10,225 bases of DNA. Origin: Chromatiaceae bacterium (lineage in GTDB: Bacteria; Pseudomonadota; Gammaproteobacteria; Chromatiales; Chromatiaceae). The first letter of the stretch is position 1, and the number at the start of each line of letters is the position of its first letter. The position numbers were made by a program, and so were the translations under genes. Where the stretch lies: positions 1 through 10,225 of the forward strand of contig JAEHCY010000358.1 in NCBI GenBank assembly GCA_016880695.1. Reading direction: 5' to 3'. The notes under the pieces are model-generated. The model made no database searches. It saw only the letters and a program-made list of their open reading frames with translations, and was not told the origin of the DNA. Below, in pieces: positions 1 through 5,378 of the stretch.

Positions 1-2
1 CG

Positions 3-425
3 GCAAGTCTCGGAAAGCTTGGCATCAAGGAGAACCGGCCCTTGCTGCTGGCACTCACGAGAGACCCGAATAGTCATGTCCGTGCCAGCGCCACAGAAGG
101 ATTGATTCGCCTGGGCGATCCCTCCGCCCTCACGCTAGCCAAAGAGTTGGCTCGGCATTCCGACCCTTCAATCCGCGGTGCAGCGGCACAGGCCTTGAGT
201 GCCTCCGCCGAGAAAGACGCTTTGGCGGTTCTCCAGACGCTCTTACAGGACCAGCAGCCGCTTCCTCGCCTGATGGCCGCCAAGGGATTGCGGAAAAGCA
301 GCGAGAGTGCCATCCCGCTCTTAGTAACGGGTTTACAAGACTCGGATGAGGCCGTGCGTATTGCGAGTGCCAACAGCCTGCTCCAACAGTTGACCCGATT
401 AAGTTCATCCAAACGTCGCCACTAA
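3..425 (+). CDS. HEAT-repeat protein, C-terminal part (5' end outside window)
   Basis: The reading frame is open from the left window edge to a TAA stop, so only the last 140 or so residues are visible and the real start lies upstream. The TTG at 42 opens the frame but is unlikely to be the start, because the repeat pattern already runs through it. The protein shows about four repeats of roughly 31 residues of the PBS-lyase HEAT-like type: paired helices with signatures such as DPNSHVRASATEGLIRLGD, HSDPSIRGAAAQALS and DSDEAVRIASANSLLQQL. Such repeats form a curved helical solenoid used for protein-protein contacts; the partner cannot be told from sequence. It ends in a basic tail (SSSKRRH). 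A small membrane protein follows 12 bases later on the same strand. GC content and codon use are lower in GC than in the genes from 665 onward, so this gene may not belong to the same genome. HEAT assignment is firm, function unknown. Confidence 0.8.
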   Translation, partial: ASLGKLGIKENRPLLLALTRDPNSHVRASATEGLIRLGDPSALTLAKELARHSDPSIRGAAAQALSASAEKDALAVLQTLLQDQQPLPRLMAAKGLRKSSESAIPLLVTGLQDSDEAVRIASANSLLQQLTRLSSSKRRH

Positions 426-437
426 CCGAGGCCCGCC

Positions 438-668
438 ATGGTTAAATTTTTCGCTGTTGTCTTGTTGCTCGTTGGGGCATTCGGGGCGGGCTACTATCTC
501 GGACAACGGCCCGTCGGGACGCTTCAGCGAACCGTCGCAGAACTTCAACAGTCATTGAAGGATATGTCTAGAAACGTGTTGGATACGACACTCGGAATCG
601 AGCGCGATCTCCGCAGGCGTCAGGGACTCGTGCCTCGGTATTCGGCGCGAGCGGTTGCCGGTCGTTAG
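438..668 (+). CDS. Small membrane-anchored coiled-coil protein, probably truncated
   Basis: The 76-aa product starts with a short charged tip and one hydrophobic helix (about residues 3-21, FFAVVLLLVGAFGAGYYLG), followed by a heptad-like stretch at about 28-62 (TLQRTVAELQQSLKDMSRNV...IERDLRRRQ) expected to form a coiled coil. This is the layout of a single-pass inner-membrane protein with a soluble coiled-coil domain. It starts 12 bases after the HEAT-repeat gene and is likely co-transcribed with it. The last 11 or so residues (PRYSARAVAGR) are abruptly high in R, P and A and break the coiled-coil register, and the DNA turns GC-rich at the same place. The stop codon overlaps the stop of the convergent deacetylase-like gene. 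I infer that the native protein was longer and that its 3' end has been replaced at an assembly or recombination junction. Function unknown. Confidence 0.6.
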   Translation: MVKFFAVVLLLVGAFGAGYYLGQRPVGTLQRTVAELQQSLKDMSRNVLDTTLGIERDLRRRQGLVPRYSARAVAGR

Positions 669-1663
669 CGCTCCGTCGGGTCGGGACGCGGCGGCACCTG
701 TGACCCAGGATCTCCTTCGGTGAGCGCGCCGACCACCGCCAGCCAGCCGGCGGCGAGGTTGTCGCGGTTGTATCCGCCACCACCGAGGGCCACCAGGGCC
801 CCGCCGCAGCAGTCATCAGCCAGGGCGCACAGGCGGCGGGCGGCATGGGCGTGGGCGCGTGGACTCAGGCGGAGGTGGGTGAGGGGGTCGCCGGCCAGGC
901 TGTCGGCGCCACACTGGAACAGGATGAACTCTGGCCGGCTCCGCGCCACGAAGCGCTCGACCTCCGGCCAGAGCTCGAAGAACCGCGCATCGTCGGTTCC
1001 AGGGGCGAGGGGGACATTCAGCTTGGTGCCCAGCGCCGGTCCGCGGCCGCTCTCGCCGGCGCTCCCGGTCCCGGGGTAGAGGTAGCGGCCGTCCTCGTGG
1101 AGATCGGCGATACAGAGGTCGGGGTCCCGCTCGAAGGCATAGAACACCCCGTCGCCGTGGTGGGCGTCGATGTCCACGTAAGCGACCCGGCGCAGGCCAT
1201 GCACCGCGCGCAGGGTCTCGATGGCGATGCCGCAGTCGTTGAACACGCAGAAGCCGGCCGCCGAATCCCGGCGGGCGTGATGGAGGCCGGCGATGGGCAC
1301 GAAGGCGCGGCGGAGTTCCCCGGCGCGGATGCGGGCGATGGCATCGAGCACGCTGCCCACCACGTAGCAGGCCGCCTCAAAGACTCCGGGGAAGGCAGGG
1401 GTGTCGCCATAGTCCAGGTATCCGCTGCCCAGCAGGGACTGGCGACGCACCCGCTCCACATAGGGGCCGGTGTGGAAGCGCAACAGGGCCTCGGTGGACG
1501 CCGCAACCGGTGGCAGGACGCGCACCGCCGGCAACAGGGGCGATGAGCTCAGGGCGGTGAAGAAGGCCGCGAACCGATCCGGACCGAAGGGGTGTCCCGC
1601 GCCAAAGCCATAGCGGGCCAAGGCCTCACCCGCGTAGACGGCGACCGATGGGTTGGGCGACAT
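665..1663 (-). CDS. Histone-deacetylase-superfamily (AcuC/AphA-type) zinc hydrolase
   Basis: This 332-aa protein has the complete class I/II histone-deacetylase-like fold: a zinc hydrolase removing acyl groups from lysine or from small amides such as acetylpolyamines. Visible motifs are the tandem catalytic histidines H128-H129 (LHHARRDSAAGFCVFND), the zinc ligands D166 and H168 in DIDAHHGDGV, the third ligand D254 in CGADSLAGDP, and the transition-state tyrosine Y298 in GGGGYN. All catalytic residues are present, so it should be active. There is no signal peptide, so it is cytoplasmic. Bacterial members include AcuC (acetyl-CoA synthetase control) and acetylpolyamine amidohydrolases; sequence alone does not separate them here, although the length and the HEDGRYLYPGTG segment fit the AcuC-like group. 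It lies 37 bases downstream of the yceI-like gene on the same strand and is probably the last gene of that operon. No strong ribosome site precedes the ATG (only a weak GGGACC). Confidence 0.9.
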   Translation of the reverse strand: MSPNPSVAVYAGEALARYGFGAGHPFGPDRFAAFFTALSSSPLLPAVRVLPPVAASTEALLRFHTGPYVERVRRQSLLGSGYLDYGDTPAFPGVFEAACYVVGSVLDAIARIRAGELRRAFVPIAGLHHARRDSAAGFCVFNDCGIAIETLRAVHGLRRVAYVDIDAHHGDGVFYAFERDPDLCIADLHEDGRYLYPGTGSAGESGRGPALGTKLNVPLAPGTDDARFFELWPEVERFVARSRPEFILFQCGADSLAGDPLTHLRLSPRAHAHAARRLCALADDCCGGALVALGGGGYNRDNLAAGWLAVVGALTEGDPGSQVPPRPDPTER

Positions 1664-1700
1664 GGGAGGTCCCGCGAGAGGAAGGGGGAGCCGTTTGCCG

Positions 1701-2279
1701 CTACTGGCGAATCCCCTCGATGGAGAGGGTCAACTCCACCTCGCGCGACTGGTTTCCCAACTCGTAGTCGATGCCGAAGTCCTTCAGTGCCAGTTTGGTG
1801 GTGCCGAGGAAGCCGCGCCGATAACCGCCCCAGGGATCGAGGCCGTTGCCGATGTGTTCCACCGCGATCTCAATGGGTCGGGTATGCCCGTGCAGGTTGA
1901 GGTTGCCCTTGAGCAGGGCACGTCCATTGCCGAGCGCATCGAATGAGGTGCTGGTGAAACGGGCCTGGGGATACTTGCTGGCGTCGAGGAAGTCGGCGCC
2001 GCGCAGGTGCTTGTCGCGCTCGGCGTGGTTGGAATCGATGCTGGCGGTGTCGATGGTGACCACCACGCTCGACTGCGCGGGGTCCTTTTCATCGTAGCTG
2101 AACTGGCCGTCGAATCGGTTGAAGCGGCCGTAGAGCCAACTATAGCCGAGGTGCTTAATGCGGAACTCGATGAAGGCGTGTGCTCCTTTGATATCGATCG
2201 CATAGTTCTCGGCGCGGGTTGGGGAGGCGGCGAACAGCATTGCCACCAGAGCGGCGGCGAACCAAGACAGTCGTTTCAC
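1701..2279 (-). CDS. yceI: YceI-family periplasmic lipid-binding-like protein
   Basis: The GTG start is chosen because a clear GGAGGA ribosome site (plus-strand 2286-2291) lies 6 bases before it and because it gives 192 aa, essentially the length of E. coli YceI. The open frame extends much further upstream, but that part is antisense to the cytochrome gene. Residues 1-23 are a Sec signal peptide (KR start, hydrophobic core, cleavage likely after TRA). The mature domain carries YceI features: AHAFIEFRIKHLGYSWLYGRF near the start, TASIDSNHAERDKHLRGADFLDASKYP at 78-104, and the GNLNLHGHTRPIEI strand at 125-138. Family members are eight-stranded lipocalin-like barrels, and the TT1927b-type structures bind polyisoprenoid chains, so a role in binding quinone or isoprenoid in the periplasm is likely. 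It follows the cytochrome b561 gene by 32 bases, the same pairing as yceJ-yceI in E. coli, which supports a redox-linked role. Confidence 0.93.
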   Translation of the reverse strand: MKRLSWFAAALVAMLFAASPTRAENYAIDIKGAHAFIEFRIKHLGYSWLYGRFNRFDGQFSYDEKDPAQSSVVVTIDTASIDSNHAERDKHLRGADFLDASKYPQARFTSTSFDALGNGRALLKGNLNLHGHTRPIEIAVEHIGNGLDPWGGYRRGFLGTTKLALKDFGIDYELGNQSREVELTLSIEGIRQ

Positions 2280-2285
2280 GGCAGA

Positions 2286-2291
2286 TCCTCC
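2286..2291 (-). promoter_or_regulatory. Ribosome binding site deciding the yceI GTG start
   Basis: On the minus strand this reads GGAGGA, six bases before GTG at 2279. It settles the start of the YceI-like gene inside a much longer open frame. Confidence 0.8.
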
Positions 2292-2311
2292 GTAGGTCTT
2301 CAGGGATAACT

Positions 2312-2965
2312 CTAAGGCCTTTGCGCGGGTCGTCCAAGCAGGCGCAACAGGGTCGCGTCGCGGTCGAGGAAATGATGCTTCAAGGCACCGGCCGCGTGCA
2401 GGGTCACCAGAGCGATGAGGGTCCAGGCGAGTGCATAGTGTAGCGCTCCGGCGACGTCCTCGAGGTTTTTTACCGGCCCACTCAAGGAGGGGATCTCGAA
2501 CCAGTCGAGCACCGACAGGGGGCGCCCGTCGGCGGTGGATACCAGGTAGCCGCTCACCGGGATGGCGAGCAGCAGGAGATAGAGCAGGGTGTGGACCCCA
2601 TGGGCCAGTCGCTCCTCCCATCGGTGCTTGCTCAAGGGGATCGGAGGCGGGCTGATCAGGCGCCAGACGAGGCGAAGCCCGACCAAAGTCAGGGTGATCA
2701 CGCCCAACCCCTTGTGCCAAAAGGGCGCAGCCCGGTACCAGGGGTGATAGTAGTCGAGCGAGGTCATGTAAAGCCCGAGCCCGAACAGGCCGAAAACCAG
2801 CAATGCGGTGAGCCAATGGAGCAGAATGCCAACCCAGCCATAGGTCTCGGAGGTGTTGCGGAGGGGGATTGGCCGGCGGTCTCGGCCGCCGCTGCCTGTG
2901 CTGCCACCGGCTGGCGGTTGTTTCCGCTGGGATTCAACGGTAAACTTTCTTGTTTCGCCCAACAC
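2312..2965 (-). CDS. yceJ: Cytochrome b561 (YceJ/CybB family), uncertain start
   Basis: This is a four-helix inner-membrane dihaem cytochrome that carries electrons from quinol. With the GTG start used here it is 217 aa. Predicted helices are at about 45-65, 83-103, 124-145 and 173-193. Four histidines, H50 (LLHW), H84 (FWHKGLG), H176 (ALHYALAW) and H190 ([11 protein letters not shown]), have spacings of 34 and 14 residues matching the haem ligands H13/H47 and H137/H151 of E. coli CybB. The conserved domain begins at [11 protein letters not shown] (about residue 34); no ATG, GTG or TTG lies just before it. The nearest in-frame starts are GTG at 2965 and TTG at 2962, preceded by AAGGAGAA on this strand, giving an unusual basic, glycine-rich extension of about 33 residues that overlaps the divergent rpsF promoter. 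Family assignment is firm; the start is not. It heads the yceJ-yceI-hydrolase set. Confidence 0.85.
   Translation of the reverse strand: MLGETRKFTVESQRKQPPAGGSTGSGGRDRRPIPLRNTSETYGWVGILLHWLTALLVFGLFGLGLYMTSLDYYHPWYRAAPFWHKGLGVITLTLVGLRLVWRLISPPPIPLSKHRWEERLAHGVHTLLYLLLLAIPVSGYLVSTADGRPLSVLDWFEIPSLSGPVKNLEDVAGALHYALAWTLIALVTLHAAGALKHHFLDRDATLLRLLGRPAQRP
2918..2946 (+). promoter_or_regulatory. Predicted sigma70 promoter of the rpsF operon
   Basis: A -35 element TTGTTT (2918-2923) is followed by a 17-base spacer and a -10 element TAAACT (2941-2946), placing the start of transcription near 2953 and leaving a leader of about 70 bases before rpsF. The local drop in GC content fits a promoter. It overlaps the proposed N-terminal extension of the divergent cytochrome b561. 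Confidence 0.6.
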
Positions 2966-2972
2966 CGACTTT

Positions 2973-3020
2973 CTCCTTGCCTTACCGCGCTCCTGCGGAA
3001 GGCTGCCAACCCGAGAGGAG
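2973..3020 (+). promoter_or_regulatory. rpsF leader hairpin, candidate S6:S18 autoregulatory site
   Basis: The leader folds on paper as a central hairpin, GCCTT (2979-2983) with AAGGC (2999-3003) and, after a bulged A, CCGC (2985-2988) with GCGG (2995-2998), capped by a six-base loop. An outer stem CTCCT (2973-2977) with AGGAG (3016-3020) would pair away the rpsF ribosome site. The unpaired 3' side of the internal loop contains CCGA (3011-3014). Known rpsF leaders in bacteria carry a CCG in a bulge that imitates the S6:S18 site on 16S rRNA, so excess S6 with S18 could block translation of the operon. The pairing is seen in the sequence; the autoregulation is inference by analogy. Confidence 0.5.
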
Positions 3021-3025
3021 CCTCC

Positions 3026-3397
3026 ATGCGACACTATGAAGTGGTATTTCTGGTTCACCCGAGCCAGAGCGAGCAGGTCCCCGCGATGATCGATCGCTAT
3101 CGCTCGAACATCGAAAAGCATGGGGGCATGATCCATCGTTTGGAAGATTGGGGGCGCCGCCAGCTCGCCTATCCTATCAACAAGGTGCATAAGGCCCACT
3201 ACGTGCTCATGAATGTGGAGTGCGACGCCGAGGCACTTGCCGAGCTCGAGAACGCCTTCCGATTCAACGATGCGGTCCTGCGCAGTCTCGTCATCCGCAT
3301 GAACGCGGCGGTGACCGAGCCTTCACCGCTGATCAAGGGTTCCGAGGATCGCGAGGAGCACCGCGCCGCCGAGCCTGCGGATTCCGACGACGAGTGA
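3026..3397 (+). CDS. rpsF: 30S ribosomal protein S6
   Basis: The 123-aa product begins [25 protein letters not shown] and shows the S6 signature through [29 protein letters not shown] (about 41-70), followed by the fourth strand at [18 protein letters not shown] and an acidic, disordered tail rich in E and D. S6 pairs with S18 on the platform of the small subunit. The ATG is chosen over a longer upstream frame because AGGAG (3016-3020) lies five bases before it and the protein begins exactly at the family's usual start. It is the first gene of the rpsF-rpsR-DUF2232-rplI operon and its translation is probably controlled by the leader hairpin just upstream. rpsR follows after only 27 bases, so the priB gene found here in E. 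coli is missing. Confidence 0.98.
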   Translation: MRHYEVVFLVHPSQSEQVPAMIDRYRSNIEKHGGMIHRLEDWGRRQLAYPINKVHKAHYVLMNVECDAEALAELENAFRFNDAVLRSLVIRMNAAVTEPSPLIKGSEDREEHRAAEPADSDDE

Positions 3398-3424
3398 CAC
3401 TTGACGCCACGATAGGGGTTTGAC

Positions 3425-3649
3425 ATGCAACGCCAATTTCGACGTAAGCGCTACTGCCGGTTTACCGCTGAGGGCATTGAGCAGATCGACTATAAGGACG
3501 TCAACCTGCTCAAGGCCAACGTTGGGGAGACCGGCAAGATCGTCCCCAGCCGTATCACGGGGACTTCAGCCAAGTACCAGCGCCAGCTTGCCCTGGCCAT
3601 CAAGCGGGCCCGCTACCTGGCGCTTCTGCCCTTTAGCGACAGCCACTGA
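3425..3649 (+). CDS. rpsR: 30S ribosomal protein S18
   Basis: The 74-aa product has the family's usual length and the features of S18: a basic N-terminus ([12 protein letters not shown]), the [50 protein letters not shown] core, and a short C-terminal tail. It binds 16S rRNA together with S6. A ribosome site AGGGG (3414-3418) stands six bases before the ATG. One cysteine (C11) is present, which is not enough for the zinc-type S18 variant. It lies between rpsF and a DUF2232 membrane protein in the same operon. Confidence 0.98.
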   Translation: MQRQFRRKRYCRFTAEGIEQIDYKDVNLLKANVGETGKIVPSRITGTSAKYQRQLALAIKRARYLALLPFSDSH

Positions 3650-3651
3650 GC

Positions 3652-3686
3652 CTGCTTCCGGCCGGGCCTTGGGTCCGGAGGGGCAG
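3652..3686 (+). other. Hairpin between rpsR and the DUF2232 gene
   Basis: CTGC (3652-3655) pairs with GCAG (3683-3686) and TTCCGG (3656-3661) with CCGGAG (3675-3680), one pair being G-U, leaving a two-base bulge on the 3' side. It is not followed by a T run, and its 3' arm runs into the purine-rich ribosome site of the next gene. It could temper translation or processing there. In DNA this GC-rich, chance pairing is possible. Confidence 0.35.
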
Positions 3687-3696
3687 GGGGCGACCC

Positions 3697-4608
3697 ATGC
3701 AGGGCCTGGCCAGCTTCGCGATGCGCGGCCGCGCGCAGGCGCTCGCCGCCGCGGGCGCCCTGGGTGTGCTTGGCTTGGTATTACCCGCGGTGGGTATCTT
3801 GAGCGCTGCGGTGGTGGCCCTGGTGACGTTACGCCAAGGGCCCCAGGAAGGCTTGATGGCGGCGGCGGGTGCGGCGGCAATCACGGCCGTGGTGTCCTAT
3901 CTGCTGTTCGGCAGCTCGCTCCCGGTGCTGGGGCTGCTCCTGCTGTCGTGGTTGCCGGTCTGGGCGGTGGCGACGCTGCTGCGCCTGAGTCGCTCGTTGG
4001 TGATGGGGTTGCTCGGGGCGGCGGGGGTCGGGCTGGTGGCCATCCTGGTCGTCTACGCCCAGAGCGGAGCGCCCCAAGCCCTGTGGACGGAGCTGCTCGA
4101 GCCAATCCGGCTCGCGCTGGTTGATTCCCAAGGCATCGACGAGACACTGAGCCGGCAGATCGTGGAGCAGATCGCGGTCTGGATGACCGGGGCATTCGCC
4201 GCGGGTTTGCTGCTGCAGTTGGCGGCGACCCTGATCCTGGCTCGCTGGTGGCAGGCCGTTCTCTACAATCCCGGTGGCTTCGGGCAGGAGTTCCACCAAC
4301 TACGCTTTCCGGCGCTGTTGGGGTATGTGACGCTGGGACTGTTTGCCCTGTCGGTCGTCGGGGGTGGGGAGTTTGGCTGGGCCCGGGACCTGCTGCTTAT
4401 ACTGGCGTCGTTGTTCCTGCTTCAGGGCCTCGCCGTGCTGCACAGCGTTGCGGCGCGGACCGGCGCTAATAGGGCCTGGTTAGTCGTGCTGTATCTGTTG
4501 CTTTTTTTCGTCATGCCCCATGCGATCCTGGTGGTGAGCGGGGTAGGGCTGGCGGATACCTGGGCGAATCTACGTGCCCGCTTCCCCCTGACCAAAAGGG
4601 GCGGGTGA
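3697..4608 (+). CDS. DUF2232 multi-pass membrane protein
   Basis: This 303-aa protein is strongly hydrophobic with about seven or eight predicted membrane helices (near 15-45, 53-72, 75-95, 103-122, 160-185, 207-222, 230-250 and 260-282). The block AGLLLQLAATLILARWWQAVLYNPGGFGQEFHQLRFP (about 169-205) is the recognisable DUF2232/YybS-like signature. No enzyme motif is visible, and the family's biochemical role is not established; a transport-substrate-subunit relation to ECF-type transporters has been suggested for relatives, which I cannot support here. It sits between rpsR and rplI, as in many non-enteric gammaproteobacteria, with 47 bases before it and 36 after it. The ATG has a purine-rich ribosome site AGGGGG (3685-3690). 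Frame and location are firm; function is unknown. Confidence 0.88.
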   Translation: MQGLASFAMRGRAQALAAAGALGVLGLVLPAVGILSAAVVALVTLRQGPQEGLMAAAGAAAITAVVSYLLFGSSLPVLGLLLLSWLPVWAVATLLRLSRSLVMGLLGAAGVGLVAILVVYAQSGAPQALWTELLEPIRLALVDSQGIDETLSRQIVEQIAVWMTGAFAAGLLLQLAATLILARWWQAVLYNPGGFGQEFHQLRFPALLGYVTLGLFALSVVGGGEFGWARDLLLILASLFLLQGLAVLHSVAARTGANRAWLVVLYLLLFFVMPHAILVVSGVGLADTWANLRARFPLTKRGG

Positions 4609-4644
4609 TTGGTTTGTGTGCGAACGAGCTTCGGGAGAGATCCG

Positions 4645-5094
4645 ATGGAAGTGATACTGCTGAAAAAGGTCGAGAGTCTCGGTGACCTGGGTGACAAGGT
4701 CGGCGTGCGGCCGGGTTACGGGCGCAATTTCCTGATTCCCAAGGGCTACGCGGCCGCTGCGACCACGGCCAACCTGAAGGCCTTTGAGGAGCGCCGGGCC
4801 GAGCTGGAGCGGCAGGCGGCGGAGGGGTTGGCGGCCGCCCAGGTGCGCAAGATCCAGCTCGAAGTCCTGACGGTTACCGTTGTCCGCCGAGCCGGTGACG
4901 AGGGGCGTCTGTTCGGGTCCGTGGGCTCGGCCGACATCGCGGACGCGGCGCGTGAGGCGGGTGTCCCGCTGGAGCGCCACGAGGTGCGCCTGCCGGGGAC
5001 GACGCTACGTTCTACCGGTCATTACGACGTCCCGGTGCGCCTGCACCCGGAGGTGAGTGTGACGCTGAAGGTTGAGGTCGTCGCCGAATCCTGA
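4645..5094 (+). CDS. rplI: 50S ribosomal protein L9
   Basis: The product MEVILLKKVESLGDLGDKVGVRPGYGRNFLIPKGYA... is 149 aa, the same length as E. coli L9. The N-terminal domain (1-about 50) carries the classic GDKVxVxxGYGRNFLIPKGxA signature; a long connecting helix (about 52-78, EERRAELERQAAEGLAAAQV) leads to the C-terminal rRNA-binding domain ending in SVTLKVEVV. L9 binds 23S rRNA at the base of the L1 stalk and helps hold reading frame. An in-frame GTG/TTG start upstream is possible, but the ATG at 4645, with GGGAGAG (4633-4639) just before it and the exact family start, is preferred. It is the last gene before a strong hairpin and thus probably ends the operon. Confidence 0.98.
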   Translation: MEVILLKKVESLGDLGDKVGVRPGYGRNFLIPKGYAAAATTANLKAFEERRAELERQAAEGLAAAQVRKIQLEVLTVTVVRRAGDEGRLFGSVGSADIADAAREAGVPLERHEVRLPGTTLRSTGHYDVPVRLHPEVSVTLKVEVVAES

Positions 5095-5113
5095 ACGGCG
5101 TCGTCTCTCGATT

Positions 5114-5149
5114 CAGGGAGCCTGTCCGCTTTGGTGGATAGGCTCCCTG
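5114..5149 (+). terminator. Strong hairpin after rplI, no T tract
   Basis: CAGGGAGCCTGTCC (5114-5127) pairs with 5136-5149 over 14 base pairs with a single G-U, closing an eight-base loop. It begins 20 bases after the rplI stop. No run of T follows on either strand, so it is not a standard intrinsic terminator; it may act as an RNA-stabilising 3' end or with Rho. Confidence 0.6.
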
Positions 5150-5378
5150 GGTGCTATGCACTGGCCGGCGGTATGCCGTCGCGTGGGGTCGCTCCAGCGG
5201 CGGCGCTGGACCGGTGCCGAATCCTGCGCCAGCGCTTCCGCCGCAGCGCGGGTGACGCTCGCCTCGGCCCGAATTGCCCCGTGGATGGCGGTCGAGAGAG
5301 TCACTTCGGCGGACCGCGATTCGCATTTCCCCTAGGCTGCCGTATTCTGTAGACCCTCCTTGCCCCGACAGGTCGCGC
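5150..5378. other. Non-coding stretch between rplI and dnaB
   Basis: No convincing gene lies here. It is GC-rich and holds several small hairpins: TCCAGCG (5193-5199) with CGCTGGA (5204-5210) around a GCGG loop, and GCGCT (5232-5236) with AGCGC (5245-5249). The right end carries the predicted dnaB promoter, and one arm of a 10-bp inverted repeat lies at 5293-5302. Confidence 0.5.
5320..5348 (+). promoter_or_regulatory. Possible promoter of dnaB-alr-radA
   Basis: TTCGCA (5320-5325) and TATTCT (5343-5348) are separated by 17 bases; each matches four of six bases of the sigma70 consensus. This puts transcription start about 20-25 bases before the dnaB ATG. The region is the least GC-rich part of this gap. 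Modest evidence only. Confidence 0.42.

Noticed and set aside
845..1546. Plus-strand open frame (233 aa) across the hydrolase gene
   Set aside because: Antisense to a complete histone-deacetylase-like protein with all catalytic residues; no domain of its own.
2591..3025. Long N-terminal extension of rpsF
   Set aside because: The open frame runs antisense to the cytochrome gene; the family start and a good ribosome site are at 3026.
5113..5304. Minus-strand 63-aa frame between rplI and dnaB
   Set aside because: GTG start without ribosome site, biased composition, and it reads through the strong hairpin at 5114-5149. No support as a gene.
5274..5378. 35-residue N-terminal extension of dnaB
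   Set aside because: It would run through the predicted promoter and has no similarity to the DnaB N-terminus; the family start is at 5379.
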